From: Trichococcus shcherbakoviae
GTDB lineage: Bacteria; Bacillota; Bacilli; Lactobacillales; Aerococcaceae
Reading direction: 5' to 3'
Assembly: GCF_963666195.1 (NCBI RefSeq)
Contig: NZ_OY762653.1
Location: 2,096,501 to 2,160,500 of the forward strand
Length of the DNA stretch: 64,000 nt
Made by a program: the position numbers and the translations under genes. This document shows, one piece after another, positions 37,074-47,217 of this stretch; position 1 is the first letter of the stretch, and the number at the start of each line of letters is the position of its first letter. Under the pieces are notes generated by a model. That model ran no database searches and was not told where the DNA came from. It saw only the letters and a list, made by a program, of their open reading frames with translations.

Positions 37074-39917
37074 ATGGCAAAAGACCAAATCATCGTTCGG
37101 GGAGCCCGTTCGCACAACTTGAAGAATATAGATGTCACCATCCCAAGGGACAAGCTTGTCGTCATGACCGGTCTTTCCGGATCGGGCAAGAGCTCGTTGG
37201 CTTTTGATACGCTTTACGCAGAAGGTCAAAGACGGTATGTGGAAAGCCTCTCTGCCTATGCGCGCCAGTTTTTGGGTCAGATGGATAAACCGGATGTGGA
37301 TAGTATCGATGGCTTGAGTCCTGCGATTGCGATCGATCAGAAGACAACGAATCGCAATCCGCGTTCAACAGTCGGCACGGTTACAGAAATCAACGATTTC
37401 CTGCGCCTGCTTTTTGCCCGTGTGGGGCATCCGCTTTGTCCGAATGATGGCACGCCGATCAGCAGCCAATCGCCCGAACAGATGGTGAATCAGATTTTAG
37501 AGCTGCCGGAACGCACAAAACTGCAGATACTGGCCCCGATCATCAAAGGAAAAAAAGGGCAGCACAAAAAAGTATTCGAGGACATCAAGAAGCAAGGCTA
37601 CGTCCGCGTCCGCATCGATGGGGAATTATTTGATGTTTCCGAAGATATTGAATTGGAAAAGAACAAAAAACATGATATCGCGATAGTTGTCGATCGCCTG
37701 GTCATCAAGGAGGGCATCCGCTCGCGGATTTTCGATTCGATCGAAGCGGCATTGCATCTGGCCGATGGATACGCCGTCGTTGATGTCATCGGCAGTGAAG
37801 AGCTTTTGTTCAGCGAACACCATGCCTGCCCGTATTGCGGATTTACGATCGGTGAGATCGAACCGCGCCTGTTTTCTTTCAACGCGCCTTACGGAGCCTG
37901 CTCCGAATGTGATGGGCTGGGGATGAAATTGGAAGTAGATCCCGACTTGATCGTTCAGGACAAACAGCTTTCCCTGAATGAAGGGGCGTTGGTGCCTTGG
38001 AACCCGATCAGTTCGAATTACTATCCGGAAATGCTGCGCCAGTTTTGTGGACAGAACGGGATCGATATGGACCTTCCGTACGCCGAACTGAGCAACGACA
38101 CCCAGCAGAAACTGCTCTATGGTGCTGGAGGCGAACTGTTCCATTTCCATTACCAGAATGAATTCGGCGGTGTCCGCGATGTCGATATCCCTTTTGAAGG
38201 TGTCATCACCAATGTCAATCGACGCTACAAAGAGACATCGAGCGATTTTACGCGCGAAGCGATGCGCCAATATATGACCGAGTTGCCTTGCCATACTTGC
38301 CATGGCTATCGCTTGAATGAGCAAGCCCTGTCCGTGAAGGTGGCCGAACACGACATCGGTCAAGTCACAGAGTTTTCCATCGAGAATGCGGTCGCCTTCT
38401 TCGAGGGTATTTCCCTTTCGGAACAAGAGAAACAGATTGCGGCGCCTATCCTTAAGGAAATTTTATCACGGCTGACTTTCCTGAAGAACGTCGGCCTTGA
38501 CTACTTGACGCTGAGCCGGACGGCGGGCACGCTTTCCGGTGGGGAAGCGCAGCGGATCCGCTTGGCGACGCAAATAGGCTCCAACCTGTCCGGTGTACTC
38601 TATATTTTGGATGAGCCATCCATCGGGTTGCACCAACGCGACAACAATCGGTTGATCGAATCGATGAAAAACATGCGCGACCTCGGCAACACGTTGATCG
38701 TTGTGGAACATGATGAAGACACGATGATGCAGGCGGATTATCTGATCGATATCGGACCGGGTGCGGGCGAACTCGGCGGTGAAATCGTGGCTGCCGGAAC
38801 GCCCGAGCAAGTCATGAAAAACAAGAAATCCCTGACCGGAAAATATCTGTCAGGAAAATTGTTCATCCCGGTCCCTGAGAAACGAAGGACGGAAGACAAA
38901 GGAGCCGTGAAAATCACCGGCGCCACTGAAAATAACCTGAAGAATGTGGATGCTGCCTTTCCTTTAGGGAAAATCGTGGCAGTCACAGGCGTTTCCGGTT
39001 CGGGAAAGAGCTCACTGGTCAATAATGTCCTGAAGACAGCCCTGGCCAAAGAATTGACCCGTACGAAAGAAAAACCGGGAAAGTTCAAGACAATCAGCGG
39101 GTTCGAAGGTCTGGAGAAAGTCATCGATATCGACCAAAGCCCGATCGGACGGACGCCGCGAAGCAATCCGGCAACCTACACCAGCGTCTTCGATGACATG
39201 CGCGACCTTTTTGCCAGCACCAACGAAGCAAAAATACGCGGCTACAAAAAAGGCCGTTTCAGCTTCAACGTCAAGGGTGGGCGTTGCGAAGCCTGCCGCG
39301 GCGACGGCATTCTCAAGATCGAGATGCATTTCCTGCCGGATGTCTACGTGCCTTGCGAAGTCTGTCATGGCACACGCTACAATTCCGAAACCTTGGAAGT
39401 GCAATACAAAGGCAAAAACATCGCCCAAGTCTTGGATATGACGATTGAGGAAGCTTTGGCCTATTTTGAAGCCATCCCTAAAATCAGGCGCAAACTACAG
39501 ACCATCGTCGATGTCGGCCTTGGCTATGTGACATTGGGGCAACCAGCCACGACGCTATCCGGCGGTGAAGCCCAGCGGATGAAGCTGGCCAGTGAACTGC
39601 AACGCGTTTCAAGCGGCAAGACATTCTACATACTGGATGAACCGACCACAGGGTTGCACACGCACGATATCGCCAGATTGTTGCAAGTTTTGGACCGTTT
39701 GGTGGAAGCCGGCAATACGATCGTCGTGATCGAACACAATCTCGACGTGATCAAAACGGCAGATTACATCATCGATATGGGTCCTGAAGGCGGAGCTGGC
39801 GGAGGAACCGTCCTCGCAACCGGCACGCCGGAAGAAATCGCCGAAGTGAAAGGCAGCTACACCGGCCAATTCCTGAAACCCATTCTGGAACGGGATAAAG
39901 CCAGAAACAAAAAATAA
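37074..39917 (+). CDS. uvrA: Excinuclease ABC subunit A
   Basis: Damage-recognition ATPase of nucleotide excision repair. 947 residues. Two ABC modules with Walker [20 protein letters not shown] near 32 and [10 protein letters not shown] near 642; signatures [19 protein letters not shown] and [15 protein letters not shown]; zinc-finger cysteines CPYC...CSEC in the first module and CEAC...CEVC in the second. Ribosome site GAAGGAT. Stands without uvrB, which in many Firmicutes is directly upstream. LexA box at 36978. Confidence 0.97.
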   Translation: MAKDQIIVRGARSHNLKNIDVTIPRDKLVVMTGLSGSGKSSLAFDTLYAEGQRRYVESLSAYARQFLGQMDKPDVDSIDGLSPAIAIDQKTTNRNPRSTVGTVTEINDFLRLLFARVGHPLCPNDGTPISSQSPEQMVNQILELPERTKLQILAPIIKGKKGQHKKVFEDIKKQGYVRVRIDGELFDVSEDIELEKNKKHDIAIVVDRLVIKEGIRSRIFDSIEAALHLADGYAVVDVIGSEELLFSEHHACPYCGFTIGEIEPRLFSFNAPYGACSECDGLGMKLEVDPDLIVQDKQLSLNEGALVPWNPISSNYYPEMLRQFCGQNGIDMDLPYAELSNDTQQKLLYGAGGELFHFHYQNEFGGVRDVDIPFEGVITNVNRRYKETSSDFTREAMRQYMTELPCHTCHGYRLNEQALSVKVAEHDIGQVTEFSIENAVAFFEGISLSEQEKQIAAPILKEILSRLTFLKNVGLDYLTLSRTAGTLSGGEAQRIRLATQIGSNLSGVLYILDEPSIGLHQRDNNRLIESMKNMRDLGNTLIVVEHDEDTMMQADYLIDIGPGAGELGGEIVAAGTPEQVMKNKKSLTGKYLSGKLFIPVPEKRRTEDKGAVKITGATENNLKNVDAAFPLGKIVAVTGVSGSGKSSLVNNVLKTALAKELTRTKEKPGKFKTISGFEGLEKVIDIDQSPIGRTPRSNPATYTSVFDDMRDLFASTNEAKIRGYKKGRFSFNVKGGRCEACRGDGILKIEMHFLPDVYVPCEVCHGTRYNSETLEVQYKGKNIAQVLDMTIEEALAYFEAIPKIRRKLQTIVDVGLGYVTLGQPATTLSGGEAQRMKLASELQRVSSGKTFYILDEPTTGLHTHDIARLLQVLDRLVEAGNTIVVIEHNLDVIKTADYIIDMGPEGGAGGGTVLATGTPEEIAEVKGSYTGQFLKPILERDKARNKK

Positions 39918-39928
39918 TGATAGTCACT

Positions 39929-39958
39929 AAAAGGCCAGCCGATTCCGGTTGGCCTTTT
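39929..39958 (+). terminator. Terminator after uvrA
   Basis: AAAAGGCCAGCC (39929-39940) pairs with GGTTGGCCTTTT (39947-39958), one G-U pair. Confidence 0.85.
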
Positions 39959-40029
39959 GTTGTACCCGTTCCGCTTTTCTTACAATCCTCTAGTCATTTC
40001 TGCTGAAGGGAAAATCAATCTTTAGACCT

Positions 40030-40058
40030 ATGACAAGGGAAAGGAAATTGGGCATAAT
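40030..40058 (+). promoter_or_regulatory. liaXYZ promoter
   Basis: ATGACA (40030-40035), 17-bp spacer, CATAAT (40053-40058). TTTAGACC at 40021-40028 abuts the -35 and could be part of a LiaR site, but I cannot confirm a full motif. Confidence 0.5.
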
Positions 40059-40146
40059 AAGGACATAAGCAACAGATAATCAGAAATAGGCAAACTGTCC
40101 CATGTCAGTGAATAGATAAATGGATAACTATCAAGGAGGAACTACC

Positions 40147-41658
40147 ATGAATGAAAGAGACCGTATTTTAGCGTTGGTAAGAGAAGGCATCATCACTACA
40201 GAAGAAGCCTTGGTGCTTTTGGAAAACTTGGCGAAGCGCGAAGGTAAAGATGCAGTGAAGTTGAATCAGCAACAAGATTTTACTGATTCAAAGGATACTG
40301 CATCAGAATACACAGAGCAAACGGATCAAGTCTCCGATCAGGAGCGGGAAGACCGTAAAAATTTGGAAAAGATTTTGGATGAATTGGCAAGCGAGATTTC
40401 TTATTTCTCCTCTCAGATCGATGCAAAAGGCGAAGCACTCCAATCGCTGAAAAAACAGATCAACGACAAAGCCGAAAAAAGACAAGAATTAGCCACAGCC
40501 GATGAACTGGGCGATTTGACGGGCGAACAAGAAATCACCCTGATGCGCTTGGATGAAGAACTGGAAGGCCTGCGCGGACAAGCTGCCGCACTGGAAGCTG
40601 AAAAATTCGAGATGGAACAAAAAATGCGCAGCCTCAAGAAGGAGCATGTGGAAAACAGCGTGAAATCCTTTGGCGAGAAACTGGGCAATAAAGAGGAATG
40701 GAAAGATACAGCCGCCAATTTCACAGATCGCCTCACCAAAGCGGGGGCACAATTGAGCAAATTTTTGACCGACACAGTGCAAACGGTCGTAGAGAATGTC
40801 GATTGGAAAGACACTGATTTCAACATCAAAATCCCTGGATTGATCACCAGCAAATTCCAGCATGAATTCACATTCGATCAAAATACGGCGACGATCCTTG
40901 ATTTTCAACTGGCAAACGGCAATGTGACGTTGCAGAGTTGGGATAGCGAAACCATTTCGGTTGCCGCGGATGTGAAAATCTATGGTAAAACAGAAGAAGC
41001 GACAGCGAAGGAAGCTTTCGATGCCCGGAGCACGCTTGTGATGGATGAGGATAAATTCACTTTCCGCGTTCCGAACAAACGGGTGAAATGCGATATCGTC
41101 GTGTCCTTGCCGAAACGCGAATACGATTATATCGCAATCAAGATGTTGAACGGGAATGCAAGTTTGAAGAACATTGAAGGAAAAGATTTTTACATCAAAT
41201 CCACCAATGGCAATATGGTCATCTCAGGTCTCAAGGCCATCATGCTGGAGACGGATGGCGTCAACGGGAATCTGGATGTTTCAGAAAGCACGATCGTTGA
41301 TGTACTGGCGAAGACCATCAACGGCAGTCTGACGATCAAAAGCGATGTCGTCAGCGCGACGGTTTCCGTTGTCAACGGCGATGTGAAACTTTCCTATCCG
41401 GGAACAAACGCCAAACAGATCCAGGCCAGCTCAGTCAACGGGTCCGTCAAGCTGTCTTTGCCGGCTGCCAAAAGCGCAGAGGTGAAAGCCAGCAGTTCTT
41501 TGGGGAAAATCATGAACCGGATGGAAAACATCGAAATCATCCGCCAAAAAAATGAACACACAAACAAGTACCTGGAATTCAGACGAATGGACGAGGAATC
41601 GCCGGTTATGGTAGAATTAAAGACAACAACAGGAAACATATTCTTAAAAAATAACTAA
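40147..41658 (+). CDS. liaX: LiaX-like envelope-stress protein (DUF4097)
   Basis: 503 residues, no signal peptide. N-terminal helical SHOCT-like motif (MNERDRILALVREGIITTEEALVLLE), then a long coiled coil rich in Glu, Lys and Gln (about 55-185), then a C-terminal DUF4097 beta-solenoid (about 245-503) with repeated Asn-Gly turns (LANGNVTL, MLNGNASL, STNGNMV, GVNGNLDV, TINGSLTI, VVNGDVKL). This is the layout of LiaX, which in enterococci senses daptomycin and antimicrobial peptides. Followed by PspC and holin-like genes as in liaXYZ. The liaFSR regulators are not in the window. Confidence 0.85.
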   Translation: MNERDRILALVREGIITTEEALVLLENLAKREGKDAVKLNQQQDFTDSKDTASEYTEQTDQVSDQEREDRKNLEKILDELASEISYFSSQIDAKGEALQSLKKQINDKAEKRQELATADELGDLTGEQEITLMRLDEELEGLRGQAAALEAEKFEMEQKMRSLKKEHVENSVKSFGEKLGNKEEWKDTAANFTDRLTKAGAQLSKFLTDTVQTVVENVDWKDTDFNIKIPGLITSKFQHEFTFDQNTATILDFQLANGNVTLQSWDSETISVAADVKIYGKTEEATAKEAFDARSTLVMDEDKFTFRVPNKRVKCDIVVSLPKREYDYIAIKMLNGNASLKNIEGKDFYIKSTNGNMVISGLKAIMLETDGVNGNLDVSESTIVDVLAKTINGSLTIKSDVVSATVSVVNGDVKLSYPGTNAKQIQASSVNGSVKLSLPAAKSAEVKASSSLGKIMNRMENIEIIRQKNEHTNKYLEFRRMDEESPVMVELKTTTGNIFLKNN

Positions 41659-41699
41659 AAATAGCGACAATAAATGGCACACATAAGGAGAGAACGAAA

Positions 41700-42017
41700 A
41701 TGAAAAAATTAACCAAATCTGCTACAGACAGACAAGTCAGCGGTGTTCTGGGAGGTATTTCCGAATACTTCGGCATCGATTCGACGATTGTGCGTGTGAT
41801 ATTTCTGATTTCCGTATTTGCGGGGGTCGGATCACCCGTATTGCTGTACATCCTGATGGCTATACTGATGCCTGAACCGGGCCGAAGCGACAGCGGCCAA
41901 TCATTCGGCGGAACTTACGGGTCTTCATCTTCCCGCCGCAGTTCCGACGCTTCAAGACCAGTAAAAGAAGCAAAACCAGTGGACAAACAAGAAGAGGACG
42001 ACTGGAGTGATTTCTGA
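41700..42017 (+). CDS. liaY: PspC domain protein (LiaY-like)
   Basis: 105 residues. PspC domain at 1-60 (KLTKSATDRQVSGVLGGISE, then a membrane segment FLISVFAGVGSPVLLYILMA). The tail (60-105) is Ser/Arg-rich and disordered, ending acidic. AAGGAGAGAACG upstream. The stop shares a base with the next start (TGATG). In enterococci LiaY works with LiaX in membrane remodelling. Confidence 0.85.
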   Translation: MKKLTKSATDRQVSGVLGGISEYFGIDSTIVRVIFLISVFAGVGSPVLLYILMAILMPEPGRSDSGQSFGGTYGSSSSRRSSDASRPVKEAKPVDKQEEDDWSDF

Positions 42018-42361
42018 TGGGATTTTGGAAAAAAGCGGCGGTCAACTCGCTAGTGTTCATCGCTTTGGCTTATTTCATGGCACCTTCATTCTATGTGCAT
42101 AGCCTTTGGACGGCATTTTGGGCCAGCATCATCTTGGGCATCGTCAACTTTTTGATCAAACCAGTGCTTTCGATTCTCTCGTTCCCGATCACGATCCTGA
42201 CGTTCGGTTTGTTCAGCTTTGTCATCAATGGCTTCATGCTGTATCTGACTTCTTGGCTGGTGGGTCCCGGATTCCACTTTACAAGCTATAGCACGGCATT
42301 CCTGGTGGCTTTGATCATGTCAGTCGTGCATATGTTCCTGAGCAGGGACGAATCGCATTAA
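42017..42361 (+). CDS. liaZ: Phage holin family 4 / YvlD-like membrane protein (LiaZ-like)
   Basis: 114 residues, four predicted membrane segments (about 7-25, 30-48, 54-75, 86-105). YvlD/holin_4_2 family wording: LGIVNFLIKPVLSILSFPIT and FVINGFMLYLTSWLVG. Despite the family name there are no phage genes nearby. Translationally coupled to liaY by a one-base overlap. Confidence 0.83.
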   Translation: MGFWKKAAVNSLVFIALAYFMAPSFYVHSLWTAFWASIILGIVNFLIKPVLSILSFPITILTFGLFSFVINGFMLYLTSWLVGPGFHFTSYSTAFLVALIMSVVHMFLSRDESH

Positions 42362-42406
42362 CCAACAGGGTTCCTCTTCGGCGCTCGACACCAAATAACA
42401 TAAAGT

Positions 42407-42441
42407 AAGGCAGTTGAAACGATTGTTTCAGCTGCCTTTTT
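42407..42441 (+). terminator. Terminator after liaZ
   Basis: AAGGCAGTTGAAAC (42407-42420) pairs with GTTTCAGCTGCCTT (42425-42438), one mismatch, followed by a short T-run. Confidence 0.9.
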
Positions 42442-42590
42442 GTTCTTTCGTATGCCCCTATAAAATGTTATGATGGATAGGAATACAATAAACCACAAGC
42501 GATTAGATCATTGTTTGCGGCAAGATGAAAATGTAAAAAAATCCTGCCCAATCTGGGACAGGAAATTATATGATAGAGCGAGGGATAAGA

Positions 42591-43529
42591 ATGGCGAATA
42601 CAGTCACTGTAAAGGAATTAGTGGATTCTTCAGGTTATATTGTACTGAGCGGAGAAGAATTTTTGGGAAACAAAATCACCACCAGCGAAATCTCCAGACC
42701 CGGCGTCGAGTTGACAGGTTTCTTTAATTTCTACCCGTCGGCCCGCATCCAATTGTTGGGGAAAACGGAATTGACATTCATCGAGAGGATGACCGCCGAA
42801 GAGCGACTGATCGTCATGAGGCGCCTTTGCAGTAAAGAGACGCCTTGCTTCGTAATCGGACGCAAGCTGCAGGCGCCTGCAGAATTGACGAAAGCCGCTC
42901 AGGAAGCCGGCATACCGATTCTTTCGGCACAATCCAGAACGACAAGAGTATCCAGTAACATCACCAATTTCCTTGAAGGCAAGTTGGCGGAACGGGTTTC
43001 GATGCACGGGGTTTTCGTTGACGTATTTGGAATGGGTGTCATGATCACAGGGGACAGCGGTGTCGGGAAGTCGGAAACGGCTTTGGAATTGATCCAAAAA
43101 GGACACCGTCTGGTTGCTGACGATCGCGTCGATCTGTACCAGCATGATGAAAATACGCTGATCGGTGAGGCGCCGGGCATCCTTCGCCATCTGATCGAAA
43201 TCCGCGGAATCGGCATCATCGATGTGATGACGCTGTTCGGGGCAGGCGCAGTCAAACAGACCAATGAAGTCAATCTAATCGTTAACCTGGAGCTTTGGAG
43301 CAAAGACAAGAAGTTTGAACGTCTGGGCAGCACGGAGGAAATCGTGAACATTCTGGATGTCGGCATCCCTAAAATCACGATTCCGGTAAAGACAGGGCGA
43401 AATCTTGCCATCATCATCGAAGTGGCGGCCATGAATTTCCGTGCGAAAACCATGGGCTACAATGCCGCAGAGACTTTCGAAAGAAATTTGGAAGTATTGA
43501 TAAAAGAGAACGCCCAAAAAAATGATTAG
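42591..43529 (+). CDS. hprK: HPr kinase/phosphorylase
   Basis: Phosphorylates HPr on Ser46 when glycolytic flux is high and removes it again; the master switch of carbon catabolite repression. 312 residues. Walker A GDSGVGKSETALELIQKGH near 152-170, the K3 signature LEIRGIGIIDVMTLFGAGAV (written here as IEIRGIGIIDVM), and C-terminal VKTGRNLAIIIEVAAMN. ATG 42591 with AGGGATAAG is preferred to ATG 42570. A small hairpin (TCCTG-CCC/GGG-a-CAGGA, 42542-42563) precedes it. First gene of hprK-lgt-ppaX-gpsA-galU. Confidence 0.96.
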   Translation: MANTVTVKELVDSSGYIVLSGEEFLGNKITTSEISRPGVELTGFFNFYPSARIQLLGKTELTFIERMTAEERLIVMRRLCSKETPCFVIGRKLQAPAELTKAAQEAGIPILSAQSRTTRVSSNITNFLEGKLAERVSMHGVFVDVFGMGVMITGDSGVGKSETALELIQKGHRLVADDRVDLYQHDENTLIGEAPGILRHLIEIRGIGIIDVMTLFGAGAVKQTNEVNLIVNLELWSKDKKFERLGSTEEIVNILDVGIPKITIPVKTGRNLAIIIEVAAMNFRAKTMGYNAAETFERNLEVLIKENAQKND

Positions 43530-43551
43530 GCATAACCGAAGGAGCAGATAA

Positions 43552-44388
43552 ATGAATAATTTGATAGCCGCATTGAACCCCGTCGCTTTATCGTTCGGTG
43601 GGTTGGAAATCCGTTGGTACGGTGTCATCATCGCGGCAGGCATCCTCATTGCCATGACATTGGCGACGAAAGAGGCCGACAAAAAAGGGTTGGATCCGGA
43701 TTTCATTGTCGATATGATGTTCTGGACGATACCGATCGGGATCATCGGCGCCCGCATTTACTATGTATTGTTTGAGTTGGATTATTATTTGCAGAACCCA
43801 GGCGAAATCATTCAGATCTGGAATGGTGGCATCGCTATCTACGGGGCATTGATAGCCGGCATTTTGACGATTTATTGGTATACGAAACGAAAAGGGATTT
43901 CTTTTGCATTGATATTGGATATCTTGGCACCCGCAGTGCTGATTGCTCAATCCATCGGCAGATGGGGGAATTTCATGAACCAGGAAGCGCATGGCGGGGA
44001 AGTGAGCCGCGCCTTTTTGGAAAAACTATTCTTGCCGGAATTTATCATTGAGCAGATGAACATAAACGGGATTTATTACCATCCGACCTTCTTGTACGAA
44101 TCACTCTGGTCGTTGGCCGGTTTTGTGCTGATTCTGTTCCTGCGCAGAAAAGAACAGCTGTTGCGTGTCGGTGAAGTGATGTTCACTTATGTCATGTGGT
44201 ACTCGTTCGGCCGCTTCTTCATCGAAGGTATGCGCACGGACAGTCTGTATCTTTTCGGGCCTATCCGGGTTTCACAGGCGCTGTCCATCCTGCTGTTCCT
44301 CGGAGCGATGGGAGTCTGGGCTTACAGACGCAGAAACAATTATCCGCCTGATCCCTTTTACACGAACATCACAAGAAAGGAAGCATAA
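43552..44388 (+). CDS. lgt: Prolipoprotein diacylglyceryl transferase
   Basis: Transfers diacylglycerol from phosphatidylglycerol to the lipobox cysteine of lipoproteins, such as the PstS and OpuCC proteins in this window. 278 residues with seven membrane segments. Signature GRWGNFMNQEAHGG near 141-154, early FGGLEIRWYG and late YSFGRFFIEGMRTDSLYL. GAAGGAGCAG upstream. Follows hprK by 22 bp. Confidence 0.96.
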   Translation: MNNLIAALNPVALSFGGLEIRWYGVIIAAGILIAMTLATKEADKKGLDPDFIVDMMFWTIPIGIIGARIYYVLFELDYYLQNPGEIIQIWNGGIAIYGALIAGILTIYWYTKRKGISFALILDILAPAVLIAQSIGRWGNFMNQEAHGGEVSRAFLEKLFLPEFIIEQMNINGIYYHPTFLYESLWSLAGFVLILFLRRKEQLLRVGEVMFTYVMWYSFGRFFIEGMRTDSLYLFGPIRVSQALSILLFLGAMGVWAYRRRNNYPPDPFYTNITRKEA

Positions 44389-44395
44389 TAAAGGC

Positions 44396-45046
44396 ATGAA
44401 TTTTAAAACGGTATTATTTGATTTTGATGGCACTATCGCCGATACGAACCGGCTCATCAGCGAAAGCCACTTCGTCGTCATGGAGGAAAATTTTCCGGGC
44501 CGGTTCAAAAAAGAGGAAATGGCCCAATTCAACGGCCCCAGTTTAGAGGAAATATACGGGAATCTTGATCACAGCCGACAGGATGAACTGGTCGCCCGCT
44601 ACCGGGAAGTGATGCTGGAGAAGCATGATGAAATGATCGGCATGTTCCCTGGTATCAAAGAAGTGCTTGAGAATCTCAAACAGGAAGGCCTGCGCTTGGG
44701 CGTCGTATCGACGAAGCGCAGCGATGTGCTGAAACGGGGTATCGCTATCCTCGGCATCACGGATTATTTTGATACAATTCTCGGATCAGGCGATTTTTCG
44801 CAACCGAAACCTGATCCGGAGTCACTCTTCCTGGCTATGGATCGTCTGGACGCCGAAAGGGAAACCAGCGTAATGGTCGGGGACAATCACCACGATATAG
44901 TCGCAGGCAATAATGCGGGCGTCACAAGCATTTTTGTTGGCTGGTCCGAAAAAACAACTGCTTTCATCCAACCATATCAGCCAACAAAAATAGTCAAAGA
45001 TCCACAAGAGTTGGAAGAATACATTCTTTCCGGTGTGAGAGTTTAA
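44396..45046 (+). CDS. ppaX: HAD-family pyrophosphatase PpaX
   Basis: 216 residues. HAD phosphatase with motif [10 protein letters not shown] (9-17), motif [10 protein letters not shown] near 102 and motif III/IV KPDPES...[12 protein letters not shown] near 142-168. In Bacillus, PpaX splits the pyrophosphate released when HprK dephosphorylates P-Ser-HPr and is encoded with hprK and lgt, as here. Phosphoglycolate phosphatase (Gph) is the alternative reading. Start ATG 44396, only 7 bp after lgt. Confidence 0.87.
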   Translation: MNFKTVLFDFDGTIADTNRLISESHFVVMEENFPGRFKKEEMAQFNGPSLEEIYGNLDHSRQDELVARYREVMLEKHDEMIGMFPGIKEVLENLKQEGLRLGVVSTKRSDVLKRGIAILGITDYFDTILGSGDFSQPKPDPESLFLAMDRLDAERETSVMVGDNHHDIVAGNNAGVTSIFVGWSEKTTAFIQPYQPTKIVKDPQELEEYILSGVRV

Positions 45047-45065
45047 TCGAGGGGAAGCGAGCAAA

Positions 45066-46112
45066 ATGAAACAAAAAGTCGCCGTATTGGGGGCAGGATC
45101 TTGGGGTACAGCCTTATCCATGGTGTTGGATGAGAATGGGCATGATGTCCGCCTTTGGGGGAATGACCCGAAACAAATCAAAGAAATCAATGAGCAGCAT
45201 ACGAATGAACACTACCTTCCAGGTGCAAAACTGAGTGAAGCGATTGTGGGGTACACGGATCTGAAAGCCACCATCAAAGAAGCAGACGCGCTCTTGTTCG
45301 TTCTGCCGACAAAAGCGATCCGCGTGGTTGCGAAAGAAGTCGCAGCGTTATTGGACGGATCAACAAAGCCGCATCTGATCCACGCAAGCAAAGGGTTGGA
45401 GCAGGACACCCATAAACGGATTTCCGTCATCATCCAGGAAGAGATTCCAGCTGAAAAATACGATAGCTTAGTCGTCCTTTCCGGACCGAGCCATGCGGAA
45501 GAAGTCGCCAAAAAGGACATCACCACAATCACTGCCGCATCCCAGGACGAAGAGGATGCAGGTTATGTGCAAAAACTGTTCATGAATCCCTACTTCAGGG
45601 TATACCGGAACACGGATGTCATCGGGGTTGAGTTGGGTGCTGCCCTGAAGAACATCATCGCAGTCGGAGCGGGAGCGCTCCACGGATTGGGTTATGGCGA
45701 TAACGCGAAAGCGGCTTTGATGACGCGCGGATTGGCGGAAATCAGCCGATTGGGAATTGCTTTCGGTGCAGATCCAATGACTTTCTTCGGTTTGAGCGGG
45801 GTAGGCGATCTGATCGTTACCGGAACAAGCCGCCATTCGCGCAACTGGCGAGCAGGGGATCTGATCGGAAAAGGCCATGATCTGGATGAAGTGCTGAACA
45901 ATATGGGGATGGTCGTTGAAGGCGTGGCGACAACAAAAGCCGCTTATGAATTGGCAAAGGAAAAAGGCATTGAAATGCCGATAACGGAAGCCATCTATAA
46001 AGTTTTGTACGAGAAAGTCGATGTCAAAAAAGCAATCGAGGAATTGATGCTGCGCGAAGGCAAAGCAGAGCAATCTTCTCAAAATGTGGAAAAGGGGAGC
46101 CAGAAAATATGA
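45066..46112 (+). CDS. gpsA: NAD(P)H-dependent glycerol-3-phosphate dehydrogenase
   Basis: Makes sn-glycerol-3-phosphate from dihydroxyacetone phosphate for phospholipid and teichoic acid synthesis. 348 residues. N-terminal dinucleotide motif [12 protein letters not shown] (7-18), [18 protein letters not shown], catalytic-lysine region [31 protein letters not shown]-type block near 190-215, and [11 protein letters not shown]. The tail (about 330-348) is Ser/Gln-rich. GAGGGGAAGC upstream; 4-bp overlap with galU. Confidence 0.96.
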   Translation: MKQKVAVLGAGSWGTALSMVLDENGHDVRLWGNDPKQIKEINEQHTNEHYLPGAKLSEAIVGYTDLKATIKEADALLFVLPTKAIRVVAKEVAALLDGSTKPHLIHASKGLEQDTHKRISVIIQEEIPAEKYDSLVVLSGPSHAEEVAKKDITTITAASQDEEDAGYVQKLFMNPYFRVYRNTDVIGVELGAALKNIIAVGAGALHGLGYGDNAKAALMTRGLAEISRLGIAFGADPMTFFGLSGVGDLIVTGTSRHSRNWRAGDLIGKGHDLDEVLNNMGMVVEGVATTKAAYELAKEKGIEMPITEAIYKVLYEKVDVKKAIEELMLREGKAEQSSQNVEKGSQKI

Positions 46113-47002
46113 AGAAAGTCAGAAAAGCAGTGATACCTGCTGCGGGATTCGGAACGCGTTTTTTACCGGCAACGAAAGCGATGGCAAAAGAAATGTTGCC
46201 GATCGTCGATAAGCCGACCATTCAATTCATCGTTGAAGAAGCAATCGCATCAGGGATCGAAGATATCCTGATCGTAACCGGAAAAAGCAAACGTCCGATT
46301 GAAGACCATTTTGATTCGAACATTGAGTTGGAAGCGAATCTGCGCGAAAAAGGCAAAAATGAACTGCTTGAATTGGTGCAGGAAACGACCGGTTTGCGCA
46401 TCCATTTCGTCCGCCAGTCTTATCCATTGGGATTGGGCCATGCGGTTCTTCAGGCAAAAGCCTTTGTCGGGGATGAGCCTTTCGTTGTCATGCTCGGGGA
46501 TGACCTGATGGAGGATGAAGTGCCGTTGACCAAACAGTTGATGGATGCTTACGAACGCACACATGCTTCGAACATCGCCGTGATGGAAGTGCCGCATGAA
46601 GAAACATCCAAATACGGCATCATCGATCCGGATCAGGAACTGGAACCAGGCTTGTTCAACGTCCGCAGATTCGTCGAAAAACCGAATCCGGAAGACGCGC
46701 CGAGCAATTTGGCTATCATCGGCCGCTACTTGCTGACTCCCGAAATTTTCGAAATTCTGGAAAATCAAAATCCGGGTGCCGGCGGAGAGATCCAGTTGAC
46801 CGACGCCATCGATACTTTGAACCAAACGCAGCGTGTCTTCGCAAAACGCTTCGACGGCAAACGATTTGACGTCGGAGACAAATTCGGCTTTCTGACGACA
46901 AGCATTTCCTACGGCCTCACCCATCCGGAAATAAAGGATAAATTGAAAAATTATCTGGTGGAGCTGGGCGAAAAGTTGGCTGCTGAGGACGAAGGCAAAT
47001 AG
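46109..47002 (+). CDS. galU: UTP-glucose-1-phosphate uridylyltransferase
   Basis: Makes UDP-glucose from glucose-1-phosphate and UTP. 297 residues. Nucleotidyltransferase motif [26 protein letters not shown]-type block at 7-32, [10 protein letters not shown] near 127, and [22 protein letters not shown]. With Pgm (48359-50086) it supplies UDP-glucose for glycolipids and for the sugar transferase at 3492. Start overlaps gpsA (ATGA), ribosome site AAAAGGGGAG. Confidence 0.96.
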   Translation: MKKVRKAVIPAAGFGTRFLPATKAMAKEMLPIVDKPTIQFIVEEAIASGIEDILIVTGKSKRPIEDHFDSNIELEANLREKGKNELLELVQETTGLRIHFVRQSYPLGLGHAVLQAKAFVGDEPFVVMLGDDLMEDEVPLTKQLMDAYERTHASNIAVMEVPHEETSKYGIIDPDQELEPGLFNVRRFVEKPNPEDAPSNLAIIGRYLLTPEIFEILENQNPGAGGEIQLTDAIDTLNQTQRVFAKRFDGKRFDVGDKFGFLTTSISYGLTHPEIKDKLKNYLVELGEKLAAEDEGK

Positions 47003-47050
47003 CCATTCAAGCAATCCAAACCAATTGATTTTAGAATAAAAAAAAGAGAG

Positions 47051-47086
47051 GCCGGGCCATCGATCGTTCTGCGATTCATGGCTCGG
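47051..47086 (+). terminator. Hairpin after galU
   Basis: GCCGgGCCATcGAT pairs with ATtcATGGCtCGGC. The downstream side is CTTC-rich rather than pure T, while the upstream side is A-rich, so it would terminate better on the minus strand. It is probably a weak terminator of the galU transcript. Confidence 0.5.
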
Positions 47087-47217
47087 CTTCTTCTCCATTA
47101 ATTCGGCACTCTGAGCAGAATTGTGGCACAAAAAATAAAGTCAGAGTAAACTGTATAAGAACCAGATTCCGGCACCAGCCCGGAACAGACTTAACACAAG
47201 AAGGAGATACACTAAAC

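Noticed and set aside
42017-42361. Prophage remnant suggested by the holin-family name
   Set aside because: No other phage genes are nearby. The family is a general small membrane protein and the order matches liaXYZ.
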